64,000 nucleotides of DNA. Source: Gammaproteobacteria bacterium (GTDB lineage Bacteria; Pseudomonadota; Gammaproteobacteria; Thiohalomonadales; Thiohalomonadaceae). The stretch is taken from contig JAPHSX010000030.1 in NCBI GenBank assembly GCA_026196575.1, forward strand, positions 1 to 64,000. The letters run 5' to 3'. The notes below the pieces were generated by a model, which did no database searches, was not told the origin of the DNA, and saw only the letters and a program-made list of their open reading frames with translations. Positions within the stretch are counted from its first letter, which is position 1, and each line of letters opens with the position of its first letter. Made by a program: the position numbers and the translations under genes. This document shows positions 26,758-35,838 of this stretch, one piece after another.

Positions 26758-27040
26758 GTCGGGCCTCCACATCGAGGCTGCCCTGGGCAAACAGCTGCGC
26801 CTCACCGCGCACCTCAAACTGCAGGCGAGCCCCCTTCTCCTGTAGCGTGATCGCAAAGGCTTGCCCCGGTAACAGGGGGGTGGTGAATTTGGCGTTGCCA
26901 ACGGCGCTAACCCGATAGCCAGCCTCCCCCGCTTGCTGAATTACGCGGTGAAGTATCATCACGCCGGGCACCACCGGGTGGCCGGGAAAGTGTCCGGCGA
27001 GGGCAGGGTGGTGCGGGCTGATGAAATGGCGGTCTGGCAC
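26750..27040 (-). CDS. Hotdog-fold dehydratase/thioesterase subunit (ApeI-like)
   Basis: 96 residues from GTG 27040, three bases after the ligase stop. The single recognisable block GHFPGHPVVPGVMIL is the FabA/FabZ-type active-site loop (catalytic His in HPAL/GHFPGHP). It is followed by a compact beta sheet (KFTTPLLPGQAFAITLQ). ApeI-type proteins pair with ApeP to dehydrate 3-hydroxyacyl-ACP. Its small size fits a single hotdog unit. Confidence 0.85.
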   Translation of the reverse strand: MPDRHFISPHHPALAGHFPGHPVVPGVMILHRVIQQAGEAGYRVSAVGNAKFTTPLLPGQAFAITLQEKGARLQFEVRGEAQLFAQGSLDVEARHA

Positions 27041-27043
27041 TGG

Positions 27044-28375
27044 TTATTCCGTCCGTTTGTGTGAGCGGATGAGCTGCTTTAGCTGGTCGAGCGGCAGTTT
27101 TCCGCTCTCATTGCGCGGCAGCTTTTCGACGATCACCAGGGGGCGCGGCAGGAAGGCGGCATCGATACGACGGCGCAGTGCCTCGATCAGTGCCGTCTCT
27201 CCCAGCCCATCCGTTACGGCTGCTGCTGAAAGGCGGGTGGTGCGCCCGTCCAGTTCCTCCTGCGGCAGGAAGAAGATACCGTCCCTCACCCCGTCAATGG
27301 AGAGCAGGATGTGGTTGAGATCGCCAAGGCTGACCCGCTTTCCCGCCACCTTGATGAGGTCACCGCTACGCCCCAGAAGGGCAAAGCGCTGCCCCTCGCG
27401 CTGTAACCGGTCGGCCAGTGGTTGTGGTGCGTCGAGGTGAGGGGCGCGAACCTGCCACGACTCGTCCGCCTGCTCGGTTATTTCGATGCCGGGTAGCGGG
27501 AACCATAAGTCCTCGCTGGCGGTGGCGCGGGTGGCGATGGCCCCGGTCTCGGTGCTGCCGTAGATCTCTGTTACCCGGGTGTTGCCCAGCGCCTCAACCT
27601 GCTGCGCCAGTTGGGCGGAGAGCGGTGCCGTGGCACTGAGGATAAAGGCGCTATCCGGGAGCCGTTGTTGTGCCGAGGCACAGGCGCGCAGCTGTAACGG
27701 TGTGGTAATGAGTGCCCGTGGCGCGGGCAGTGTGCCGAGCGCCGTGGCGATATCGGCCGGAAACAGTGGGCGGCGGTTATCGATGCTGCAACCGTATTGC
27801 AGCGGCAGCAACACCGAACTCTCCAACCCGAACATATGTTGCGGCGGCACGGTCGCCAGCAGGGCGGTGCCGCCGGGGATCGCCAGCCGCTCTCCGGTCA
27901 GTTGTGCCCCGCTTGTCAGCGTTCCCCAGCTCTTTGGGTGGGGGGTAGCCTCACCGCTGCTGCCCGAGGTGTAGAGGATGGCGCACTCCAGCGCGGCATC
28001 GATCTCAGGGATGGCGCTGGCGCTCGTTCCATCCCATTCGATGGTGCAGTCGAAACAGTCATACCCCGCATAGTCCGCGGGGCGGTCACTCAGCAGGGTG
28101 CTATCGGGATACTCCCGGCACAGTCGCTCGATGGTGTCGTGCGCACGGTTGGGCGGAAGCAGGGTGGTCTGGCTGCGAAGCAGGGCGGCGGCAAAAGCGA
28201 GCAGAAAAAAATAGCGATCCTCACAGAGGTTGAGCAGCCGTTGCCGCGCGGGCAGTGCACGGGCCAACTGCTGGGCGTGGGCGATAAAGGCCCCCGCGCT
28301 GATCGCCGCGCCATCCCGGTAGGCGATCAGGGAGTCCATGGTGTGCCCCTTCAGAAGGGGGAGTTGCGCCTTCAC
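27044..28375 (-). CDS. AMP-dependent acyl/aryl-acid ligase (ApeH-like)
   Basis: 443 residues from GTG 28375, overlapping the upstream stop (GTGA); ATG 28339 is an alternative. Adenylation motifs: phosphate-binding ILYTSGSSGEATPHPKSW, EIYGSTETGAIATR, the hinge LLGRSGDLIKVAGKRVSL and catalytic Lys in NESGKLPLDQLK. Members activate an aromatic acid such as 4-hydroxybenzoate or a coumarate and load it on the ACP as the polyene starter. No enzyme making such a starter is in the window, so the acid must come from elsewhere. Confidence 0.9.
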   Translation of the reverse strand: MKAQLPLLKGHTMDSLIAYRDGAAISAGAFIAHAQQLARALPARQRLLNLCEDRYFFLLAFAAALLRSQTTLLPPNRAHDTIERLCREYPDSTLLSDRPADYAGYDCFDCTIEWDGTSASAIPEIDAALECAILYTSGSSGEATPHPKSWGTLTSGAQLTGERLAIPGGTALLATVPPQHMFGLESSVLLPLQYGCSIDNRRPLFPADIATALGTLPAPRALITTPLQLRACASAQQRLPDSAFILSATAPLSAQLAQQVEALGNTRVTEIYGSTETGAIATRATASEDLWFPLPGIEITEQADESWQVRAPHLDAPQPLADRLQREGQRFALLGRSGDLIKVAGKRVSLGDLNHILLSIDGVRDGIFFLPQEELDGRTTRLSAAAVTDGLGETALIEALRRRIDAAFLPRPLVIVEKLPRNESGKLPLDQLKQLIRSHKRTE

Positions 28376-28989
28376 CTGCCTCGCCTCAACAGTGCGGGCC
28401 AGTCGGTGGTGGCAAGTTGTTGTACAAAGACCTTTAACGGGGTGCGTTGCGCAAAACGCAGACGTCGATAGCCAAACTCCATGCCAAACAAGATCGCGAT
28501 AAACAGGTAGTTAAGAACATTGGCAAACAGTGACCATAACTCCAGCGGGGCAAACAGTGATAGCAGCAGTGTCTCCAGCAGCATGGCGAGAAAAAAGAGG
28601 CTCCATAGCTGGGTTACCCGGCGGGTGTAGCGCAGCTGCTGCGGGTCACTCTCCTTAAAGACCACGCGCGCAAAGGTGGTGATCAGTGGCTCACGCCCCG
28701 TTCGCAGGGTCGAGGCAAAGAGCCACAACAGACCGCCGGAGATGAGGATCGGCGGCAGGTAGAGTGCCAGCAGATTCCCCTGTAGTAGCCCCATGACACA
28801 GAGCGCGAGAACCAGTGCCGGTGCCAGCGCCATCCATCTGGCGTTGCCTGAGGCTCGCAACAGGGTGAGTAACTGGCTCAGGCTCACCACCACCAGCAGC
28901 CACAGTGCCCACTGGGTTTTTGAGGACAGCAGGGCGAAATGGACTGCCAGCGGGTAACAGAGGAGCAGTATCGTTTGCAGACGATGCAC
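28372..28989 (-). CDS. COG4648-type inner-membrane protein (ApeG-like)
   Basis: 205 residues from GTG 28989. About six hydrophobic segments are visible: ILLLCYPLAVHFALLS, WALWLLVVVSLSQLLTLL, WMALAPALVLALCVMGLL, LYLPPILISGGLLWLFAS, LWSLFFLAMLLETLLLSLF and LFANVLNYLFIAILFGMEFGYR. The EPLITTFARVV...LRYTRRVTQLWSLFF block is characteristic. The exact role is unsettled in the family. It stands between the ACP and ligase genes, as in other APE clusters. Confidence 0.85.
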   Translation of the reverse strand: MHRLQTILLLCYPLAVHFALLSSKTQWALWLLVVVSLSQLLTLLRASGNARWMALAPALVLALCVMGLLQGNLLALYLPPILISGGLLWLFASTLRTGREPLITTFARVVFKESDPQQLRYTRRVTQLWSLFFLAMLLETLLLSLFAPLELWSLFANVLNYLFIAILFGMEFGYRRLRFAQRTPLKVFVQQLATTDWPALLRRGR

Positions 28990-28997
28990 TGCTGCGG

Positions 28998-29255
28998 TTA
29001 ATTGCGGTTGGCTTCGATGTGGGCGGTAAGGGCGGCGAGAGAGGCGAAGATTTTGTCGTTGTCACCATCGTCAGAGCGCAGCTGAAAACCGTAGTTGCGG
29101 GAGATGGCCATCGCCAACTCCAGTGCATCGATGGAATCGAGCCCCAGCCCCTCGCGGAACAGCGGCTGATCGGGAACAATATCCTCGGGGGAATTATCGA
29201 GATTAAGGGTCTCGACGATCAGTGTGGCCACTTCCAGTTGCAGTGTTTCTGACAT
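28998..29255 (-). CDS. Acyl carrier protein of the polyene cluster
   Basis: ATG 29255 (MSETLQLEVATLIVETLNLDN) gives 85 residues; the ORF track adds 43 non-family residues. The phosphopantetheine serine is in GLGLDSIDALELAMAI, and the protein is acidic as expected. It carries the starter and growing polyene. Clusters of this type often have two ACPs, but only this one is visible. It is the first gene of the minus-strand operon, and its promoter must lie in the 105-base space shared with the divergent OmpV-like gene. Confidence 0.92.
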   Translation of the reverse strand: MSETLQLEVATLIVETLNLDNSPEDIVPDQPLFREGLGLDSIDALELAMAISRNYGFQLRSDDGDNDKIFASLAALTAHIEANRN

Positions 29256-29360
29256 GGTGATTCCTGATAGTATGCATTTGAAAACATTCGTTTTTATACG
29301 GTATTGCGAGGGTGACGTGTGGGATATTCTCCATGCCACTGATAGGGGTGTCAAATTGTA

Positions 29361-30173
29361 ATGACAGTGCGTTACGAGTACCACTTGCTGCTGCTTGCAA
29401 TGCTACTTCTCTCCTCTCACGGAGTGGCTCAGGAGAAACCGTTGTGGGAGTTGGGTGCCGGGCTTGCCGTGGGCTCTTTTCCCACCTATCGGGGGGCCGC
29501 CGTGCAGCACACCTACCTGCTCCCCTTCCCCTTTATTGTCTATCGCGGCGAGCGGGTCTCGTTTGACCGTGAGGGGCTGCGTGGCAGATTGTTTGAATCG
29601 CCGCGCTGGCGTCTTGAATTGAGTGCCGACGCGATGGTGCCGGTAGAGCAGGATGAGGGGCTGCGAGAAGGAATGGCAGAGCTGGCCCCGGTGCTGGAGC
29701 TTGGCCCCTCCCTGGAGTATCTGATCGCCAAAGATCGGGAGACCGAGTGGCGTCTGCGACTGCCTCTGCGCAGTGCGATTGCGATGGAGCTCCCTTCGCT
29801 CTCCACACAGGGCGTAGTGTTCCACCCCAATCTGGCGGTGGATACCCACAACGGCAGTTGGGAGCTGGGCGGCTCGCTCGGCCCGCTCTTTGCCTCGAAG
29901 GCCTATCACGACTATTACTACCGCGTACCCGCCGCCTACGCGACGGCACAACGCCCAGCGTATGAGGCCGAGGGGGGGTATAGCGGAATGCGCCTTACCC
30001 TCGGGGCAAGCCGTTATTTCGGCAGGCTCTGGCTGGGGATGTTTGTCCGTTATGACGACCTGCGTAGGGCGGTGATTGCGGAGAGCCCGCTGGTGGAGCG
30101 TGACAGCGCCCTGATGGGCGGCGTGGCGATCTCGTGGGTATTCAGTCGTTCTGAGAAGATGGTGACACGCTAG
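29361..30173 (+). CDS. MipA/OmpV family outer-membrane protein
   Basis: 270 residues with a signal peptide (YHLLLLAMLLLSSHGVAQ). The mature protein opens with WELGAGLAVGSFPTYRGA and LLPFPFIVYRGERVSFDREGLRG, matching the MipA/OmpV barrel family. Strand repeats follow, and a late Y-rich block (AYHDYYYRVPAAYAT) is also typical. Known members scaffold murein enzymes or act as porins. The divergent position next to the polyene operon suggests a shared regulatory region. It converges with the next gene, overlapping by 4 bases. Confidence 0.85.
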   Translation: MTVRYEYHLLLLAMLLLSSHGVAQEKPLWELGAGLAVGSFPTYRGAAVQHTYLLPFPFIVYRGERVSFDREGLRGRLFESPRWRLELSADAMVPVEQDEGLREGMAELAPVLELGPSLEYLIAKDRETEWRLRLPLRSAIAMELPSLSTQGVVFHPNLAVDTHNGSWELGGSLGPLFASKAYHDYYYRVPAAYATAQRPAYEAEGGYSGMRLTLGASRYFGRLWLGMFVRYDDLRRAVIAESPLVERDSALMGGVAISWVFSRSEKMVTR

Positions 30174-30865
30174 CTGATCCGCGACAGACTATGGCGGCTA
30201 CGGCTGAGACGCGACCACCATTTGCCGGTGTGATACCAGTGGAGATAGAAGGCCTCCAGCAGCAGCCGTGGCCAGCCGGAGGGGGCCGCCATAAAGTGAT
30301 CTTCGGCGGCACAGAGTGCGGGGTAGAGACCCAGACCATTGGCCAGTGCCTGGCAGCGTGCCAGATGGTACCGGTTGCTGGCCAACGCGTAGCGCCGGAT
30401 ATTGCCGTGGCGTAACTGCTCGCGGCTGTTGCGCAAATTTTCCAGGGTGTTGCGTGAGCCATCTTCAAGGATCAGTGCCGACGGGGCGATCCCCTGCGCG
30501 ACAAGAAACTGCTTACCGGCGTCCGCCTCGCTGATCGTCTCTGAACCCGTTACCCCGCCCATCAACAGGAGTCGACAACCGGTCTGCTGGTGCAAATGGT
30601 GCGCCCTTTCAAGTCGCAGACGAAAATCTGGGTTGGGTTTTCCGGCAAGGAGCCGCATACAGGGGATTAGAACAAGCTCAATATCCGCATCACACCGCGC
30701 AGGTGCGAGGCGGGCCTGGCGCAGCACCCGATATCCCATCCATGAAATGGTAACTCCCGCGGTAAAAACGATAATCGTGGTGGAGAGTGCCAGGGTAAAC
30801 CAGCCGTCCCCTCCCATCTGCGCGGGAGATGTTGTTGTCTGCGGTGATCGACTACGCTTACCCAT
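30170..30865 (-). CDS. YdcF/SanA-like DUF218 protein
   Basis: 231 residues. One N-terminal membrane helix (GWFTLALSTTIIVFTAGVTISWMGY) anchors a periplasmic DUF218 domain with LVLIPCMRLL, LRLERAHHLHQQTGCRLLLMGG, SEADAGKQFLVAQGI and LEDGSRNTLENLRNSREQL, then YALASNRYHLARCQALA. Relatives ElyC and SanA affect envelope integrity or lipid carrier metabolism. No enzymatic role is certain. Its gene ends inside the end of the OmpV-like gene. Confidence 0.85.
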   Translation of the reverse strand: MGKRSRSPQTTTSPAQMGGDGWFTLALSTTIIVFTAGVTISWMGYRVLRQARLAPARCDADIELVLIPCMRLLAGKPNPDFRLRLERAHHLHQQTGCRLLLMGGVTGSETISEADAGKQFLVAQGIAPSALILEDGSRNTLENLRNSREQLRHGNIRRYALASNRYHLARCQALANGLGLYPALCAAEDHFMAAPSGWPRLLLEAFYLHWYHTGKWWSRLSRSRHSLSRIS

Positions 30866-30900
30866 ACTAAAAATCGAAGCAAAAAGGATCCTTTGGCAAT

Positions 30901-32214
30901 ATGGCGAATTATCGGTGTTTTATCTGGTTAGTGCCATTCCTCACATTCATCACGCAGGCGCAGGCGGTGCAGATGGATGAGGAGTGCATCAATGAGCCGG
31001 TATTCAATGGGCGCGTCTGTGTCTATCAGACAAACCGCGCTGCCAGCCAGAACATCTTCCTAATCCATGGGATTGGCGACAATGCCAGTCGTGACTGGGA
31101 GCGACAGCTCGCGATGCTGGCCGAACAGTTTCACATTATCACCATTGATCTTGCCGGCTTTGGCCGCTCAGAACAGGGGGACAAGCCATACACACCGGAG
31201 AACTACGCGGCACTGATCGACTTTGTTGCATCACACTATACGATTCAGCGTTTTGATCTAATCGGCCACTCCATGGGGGCATCAGTCGCCATGCTTTACG
31301 CCGCCAAATTCCCGCAAAACGTAAAACGCCTGGTGCTGGTTGATGCGGCGGGCATTCTGCACCGCATAGCGATAGGCAAATATGTGATCGCCAGTGGGAT
31401 AAATAGTGAGGCCGACGGAACCGATAAGGTCGAATCCTATGTGGTGAAGATAATTGAAAAGTTCGAAGGGCTGTTTAGCCTGTTTAGTGACGATGTCGCC
31501 AAAGAGAGCGAACATGCCAGGGCCGGAATTGAGTTGGTGGATTACGATTTTGGCCAGACGCTGGATAAGATTATTACACCGACATTAATCATATGGGGTG
31601 CCGAGGATCAGATCGCCCCGTTGCGAACGGCAAAGGTACTTAATTACCGTATTAAAAATTCACAACTCAATGTCATCCCGGATGCCGGACACCTTCCGAT
31701 GAAGGAGAAGAGCGAAACATTTAACCATCTTCTTGATGGGTTTTTGAATTCGGCAGGTGTGGCGGCAGTTATCGCAAATAACGAAAAAGAGATGCGCAAT
31801 ACAATCGGCACCTGTAACGGAAAGAGCGGCGTTCGGTTTCATGGCGAGTATCAGCGAATAGAAATTAACAACTGCAACGACGTGGTACTTGAAGGTGTTA
31901 GCGTTACGGAGCTGTCTGTATTCGAATCGCGCGTAGTGATTGAAAACAGCCACATTGGCGGCGAGGTTGCCGTAGCCCTCGATGCAACGGGATCTGATCT
32001 AAAAATAACCGCCAGCAGGATAAGCGGCGAGGTAGCAATAAAGGTTGATCGAAGTCGCCTGGATTTGGCTGCGGTGGATCTGCAGGTGAAGGAGAAGGCG
32101 ATAGTCGCCAACTCGCGGTCACGGTTTATCTTTTCGGTGAGCAGGATCTACAGGGGTCAGGAGAAAACGAATATTCATGACTATGTGACCTTGAATCAGG
32201 GTGGCACCCTGTAA
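30901..32214 (+). CDS. Secreted alpha/beta hydrolase with C-terminal beta-helix-like domain
   Basis: 437 residues with a signal peptide (FIWLVPFLTFITQAQA). Residues 30-285 are an alpha/beta hydrolase: oxyanion region FLIHGIGDN, nucleophile elbow LIGHSMGASVA, acid in WGAEDQIAPL and catalytic His in DAGHLPM. Residues 300-437 form an unusual extra domain of short repeating strands (EINNCNDVVLEGVSV, ENSHIGGEVAVALDA, TASRISGEVAIKVD) resembling a right-handed beta-helix. The DNA is clearly AT-richer than its neighbours, which suggests separate acquisition. Substrate unknown; lipid or ester hydrolysis in the periplasm is a guess. Confidence 0.85.
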   Translation: MANYRCFIWLVPFLTFITQAQAVQMDEECINEPVFNGRVCVYQTNRAASQNIFLIHGIGDNASRDWERQLAMLAEQFHIITIDLAGFGRSEQGDKPYTPENYAALIDFVASHYTIQRFDLIGHSMGASVAMLYAAKFPQNVKRLVLVDAAGILHRIAIGKYVIASGINSEADGTDKVESYVVKIIEKFEGLFSLFSDDVAKESEHARAGIELVDYDFGQTLDKIITPTLIIWGAEDQIAPLRTAKVLNYRIKNSQLNVIPDAGHLPMKEKSETFNHLLDGFLNSAGVAAVIANNEKEMRNTIGTCNGKSGVRFHGEYQRIEINNCNDVVLEGVSVTELSVFESRVVIENSHIGGEVAVALDATGSDLKITASRISGEVAIKVDRSRLDLAAVDLQVKEKAIVANSRSRFIFSVSRIYRGQEKTNIHDYVTLNQGGTL

Positions 32215-32330
32215 GGGCAACCTGCAAGACGAGAGGCACCAGCCCCTGCAAAAGGTATTAAAGTGTCCCTCCCGCGGCCCTCGATCAATCCTGGTGGGAT
32301 GCTCGGTATAGGGCGGATTTCGTTACTCAC

Positions 32331-35300
32331 CTAAACAGCCTCTCTATACTTCTTAAAATTTTCAGCCTGTTCGAAGATTTCTTTATAGACCTCATCCCTA
32401 TCAACAGGTGGGTAACCGTGCTCCGCTAGAACCAGTATGAGATCGACCTTTAGCTCGGCCTTGATATCATCCCGCTGGTTCCAATCGGTGTATTTGACCT
32501 TGTCTTCAACTACGGTTTTCACTGCCTGTGCCAGGACAAGCAGCTTATCCTCCGGATAGGTGAAGTCGTATTTCACTGCCAAATCCTTGAGGATGTCGTA
32601 GAAGGCCTTCTCTTCCAGATCGATGCCTAAGTCGGCAAAGGACTCCTTTTCCTTTTTCAGTGCATGGATCAGATCCATAATCTCAAGCGTGAAGTCTTCG
32701 AGTACCTCGCCTCTCAACACATCATCCTCTTTGCGTTCGTTGTAGATCTCTACCAGCGCTTTGAACTTCTTGGAGAAATCGAGTCCCTTGCTCTTGTTGA
32801 TCTTCTTGAAGTCCTCGATGGCCTTGGCCAGAAGCTGCTGCAAGAGTTTGATCTTGGTGTTTGGAAGTTTGATCTTCTCAATCTTGGACAGGTAGTCGGC
32901 ATCGAATATATCTACAGCTCCCGCTGAGTCCTCACCCATCTTGAAGATCTCTTCCACCCCGTCGCTCTGCAGGGCTTCGGTGATCATCTCCCGTACCTTG
33001 GCGTTCATCTGGGCGGTGTCGGGGGCATTGCCCTTGGTGAGCTTGAAGACGATGGAGCGCACGGCCATGTAGAAGTGGATCTGGTCGCGTTCGGTCTGGC
33101 TGAGGCCCTCTGAGCCACTGCAGATGTCGTAGGCGGCCTTGAGGCGCTTCACCAGGTGCATGAAGCGCTTCTCTATCTTGTTGGTGAGCTGTGCGTACTC
33201 AGCGGCCATGTTGAGGCAGTTGAGCTGCTCTACCGGACTCCCCTGGTAGTAGGGGGTGGCATCGAACTGGTGGAACATTTTGCTGAGCAGGTCGAGGTGG
33301 TCTTTCACCACGATGATGGACTGGTCGATCTCCTCGATGTTCTGCTGGTCGGCCTTGTTGTAGTGAGCCAGGGCGAGGTTCATCTGCTTCTTGATGCCGA
33401 TGTAGTCGACCACCAGCCCCTTCTCCTTGCCCTCGAACTTGCGGTTGACCCGCGAGATGGTCTGGATGAGGTTGTGACGCTGGATCGGCTTGTCGATATA
33501 GAGGGTATCGAGGAAGGGCACGTCGAAGCCGGTGAGCCACATATCCACCACGATGGCGATCTTGAAGTTGGATTTGGCGTTCTTGAACTGACGGTCCAGC
33601 TCCTTGCGGTCGTCCTTGGTGCCGAGCATGTCGTAGAGCGCTTTGGGGTCGTCCTTGCCACGGGTCATCACCATTTTTACCCGTTCCATCGGTTTGATGG
33701 CCTTCTTCTCCTGCTCTGTCAGGTCGGCGCCTTCCTCGCAGGCTAATACCTCGTTCCACTCGGGGCGCAGTTTAATCAGCTCCCGCCAGAAGGCGTAGGC
33801 GATCTCCCGCTTGCTGCAGACGAACATCGCCTTACCCTTGAGGGTGGAGCCTTCGCCCACACGGGTTTCGTAGTGGTGCACAAAGTCGATAGCCAGGGCC
33901 TTGATGCGGTCCGGGTCGCCCAGGATGGCGTTCATCTGGGCGTTGGCCTTCTTGCTCTCCTCGATCTGGTAGTCACTGGCGCCATCCTCGGCGCACTGGG
34001 CGTAGTAGGCCTCGATCTCCTCCAGCTTTTTGTTATCGAGGATCACCTTGGCGGCACGCCCCTCATAGACGATACGCACGGTGATCTCATCCTTCACCGA
34101 CTCGGTCATGGTGTAGGCGTCGACCACCGGGCCGAAGACATCCAGCGTGGCGTCGATGGGGGTGCCGGTAAAGCCGACATAGGTGGCGTTGGGCAGGGAG
34201 TCGTGCAGGTACTTGGCGAAGCCGTAGCTGCGCTGTACCCCCTTCTCGGTGACACGGACCTTCTGGTCGAGATTGACCTGGCTGCGGTGCGCCTCATCCG
34301 AGATCACGATGACGTTGCTGCGCTCGGTGAGCAGCTCGGTATCCTCGGTGAACTTGTGGATGGTAGTGAGGAACACCCCGCCACTGTTGCGCCCCTTGAG
34401 CAGATCGCGCAGCTGGGCGCGGCTCTCCACGCTAATTACTGTCTGATCGCCGATATAGCCCTTGGCGTTGGTGAACTGGCCGGAGAGCTGGTCGTCGAGG
34501 TCGGTGCGGTCGGTGATGAGGACGATGGTCGGGCTTTCGAAATCGACACTCTTCATCAACAGGCGGGTGAGAAAGAGCATGGTGTAGCTCTTGCCGCAGC
34601 CGGTGGCGCCGAAGTAGGTACCCCCCTTGCCGTCGCCTTCCGGCTTGCGATGCTGCTTGATGTGCTCGTAGAGTTTGGTGGCGGCGTAGAACTGGGGATA
34701 GCGGCAGACCACCTTCATCCCGTTCTTCGAGACATCGGGGAAGTAGATGAAGTGGCGTATCACCTCGCGCAACCGTGCCTTGTCGAACAGCCCCTCAATC
34801 ATGGTGTGCAGGGCACTGATGCCGTCCTTCTCGATGGTCTCCTGCCCCGTCACCTTGCGCCAGGTATAGAAGTAGTCGTAGGGGGCGAACAACGAACCCA
34901 TGCGAGAGTTCACCCCGTCGCTGATCACGCACAGCGCGTTGTACTTCATCAGCTCGGGTATATCGCGGGCATAGCGGATGGTGAGCTGCTCATAGGCGTT
35001 GTGGATCGTCGCCTCTTCCCGAATCGCGCTCTTGAACTCGAACACCACCAGCGGCAGGCCGTTGATGTAGAGGATGCCATCGGGGATGCGCTTTTCGCTC
35101 CCCTCGATCTCCAGCTGATTCACCAGCTTGTAGATATTGTGGTCGGTATAGGCGGCAGGCTCCTCGGCCACCACGGTGGTCAACAGCTCCGCCGGTGGCT
35201 GGCGCTGCTCCGGCAGCCCGCTATAGTCGATGAGCTGGATATAGAGGTCCTTCTGACTGCGGTCTTCACGCTTGAGCAGGAAGCCGTCCGAGACCATCTT

Positions 35301-35552
35301 GTTGATCTGCCTGTTGGAGTCGTAGAGGTCGAGGGCGGGCAGACGCTCCAGCCTGCGGATCACCGACTCGATCTCCTCCGGGGTGATCTGCTCTTTGGCG
35401 TAGCGGCTGGCGAGGTAGTCGCGCAGATCATCCCGAATCAGCACCTCGCTGGGCTGGCGCGTGAACGAATCGCCCTTGTGATGGGGGTAGCCCTGTTGTT
35501 CCAGCAGGGCGATGATCGCCTGCTCTAATTTATCTTCCGTGAATTTAGTCAT
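32331..35552 (-). CDS. hsdR: Type I restriction enzyme R subunit HsdR
   Basis: ATG 35552 (MTKFTEDKLEQAIIALLEQQGYPH) gives 1073 residues. The N-terminal nuclease domain has PD-(D/E)xK elements (PLVVFEFKSAIREEAT). The motor has Walker A in YFGATGCGKSYTM, IVLITDRTDLDDQL, DEAH box in VISDEAHRSQ, VGFTGTPI, and motif VI-like QTISRVNRKF. It translocates DNA and cleaves remotely when HsdS meets unmodified sites. Last gene of the minus-strand RM locus; its start overlaps the preceding small ORF (ATGA). Confidence 0.96.
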   Translation of the reverse strand: MTKFTEDKLEQAIIALLEQQGYPHHKGDSFTRQPSEVLIRDDLRDYLASRYAKEQITPEEIESVIRRLERLPALDLYDSNRQINKMVSDGFLLKREDRSQKDLYIQLIDYSGLPEQRQPPAELLTTVVAEEPAAYTDHNIYKLVNQLEIEGSEKRIPDGILYINGLPLVVFEFKSAIREEATIHNAYEQLTIRYARDIPELMKYNALCVISDGVNSRMGSLFAPYDYFYTWRKVTGQETIEKDGISALHTMIEGLFDKARLREVIRHFIYFPDVSKNGMKVVCRYPQFYAATKLYEHIKQHRKPEGDGKGGTYFGATGCGKSYTMLFLTRLLMKSVDFESPTIVLITDRTDLDDQLSGQFTNAKGYIGDQTVISVESRAQLRDLLKGRNSGGVFLTTIHKFTEDTELLTERSNVIVISDEAHRSQVNLDQKVRVTEKGVQRSYGFAKYLHDSLPNATYVGFTGTPIDATLDVFGPVVDAYTMTESVKDEITVRIVYEGRAAKVILDNKKLEEIEAYYAQCAEDGASDYQIEESKKANAQMNAILGDPDRIKALAIDFVHHYETRVGEGSTLKGKAMFVCSKREIAYAFWRELIKLRPEWNEVLACEEGADLTEQEKKAIKPMERVKMVMTRGKDDPKALYDMLGTKDDRKELDRQFKNAKSNFKIAIVVDMWLTGFDVPFLDTLYIDKPIQRHNLIQTISRVNRKFEGKEKGLVVDYIGIKKQMNLALAHYNKADQQNIEEIDQSIIVVKDHLDLLSKMFHQFDATPYYQGSPVEQLNCLNMAAEYAQLTNKIEKRFMHLVKRLKAAYDICSGSEGLSQTERDQIHFYMAVRSIVFKLTKGNAPDTAQMNAKVREMITEALQSDGVEEIFKMGEDSAGAVDIFDADYLSKIEKIKLPNTKIKLLQQLLAKAIEDFKKINKSKGLDFSKKFKALVEIYNERKEDDVLRGEVLEDFTLEIMDLIHALKKEKESFADLGIDLEEKAFYDILKDLAVKYDFTYPEDKLLVLAQAVKTVVEDKVKYTDWNQRDDIKAELKVDLILVLAEHGYPPVDRDEVYKEIFEQAENFKKYREAV

Positions 35553-35827
35553 ATCGCCTCGGCGAGTTGTTTTTCGGTATTCAGCATGTGGCGTTGGCCG
35601 CAGGGGTGCCAAATAAGGTGCTGTGACACAGGAATCGTGTCGGGACTATGTCCGGAGCTTCCACCCGAATGCCCAGAGCTCTTTCCAATATCCGGAGCAC
35701 TACCCACCTGCTGTTCCGGACATTGCGAAGTATTGGGTCTGCCCTTTACCTTGGTTTGCGATGAAATAAACAAACACAATAAATTCAATTGGTTACGCGT
35801 AACTTGGTATTGCAGTCCATTCAGCAT
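35549..35827 (-). CDS. Small ORF between AlbA_2 gene and hsdR (doubtful)
   Basis: 92 residues whose stop overlaps the hsdR start by 4 bases, which is why I keep it. No family is recognised. The middle is a low-complexity Ser/Gly/His stretch (SSGHSGGSSGHSPD) encoded by TCCGGA-rich DNA like the palindromes in neighbouring genes. The real function may be none: it could be repeat DNA that happens to be open, providing translational coupling to hsdR. Confidence 0.35.
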   Translation of the reverse strand: MLNGLQYQVTRNQLNLLCLFISSQTKVKGRPNTSQCPEQQVGSAPDIGKSSGHSGGSSGHSPDTIPVSQHLIWHPCGQRHMLNTEKQLAEAI

Positions 35828-35838
35828 TGAAATAACAC

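Noticed and set aside
33873-35528. 551-residue plus-strand ORF
   Set aside because: Antisense to hsdR with typical shadow composition.
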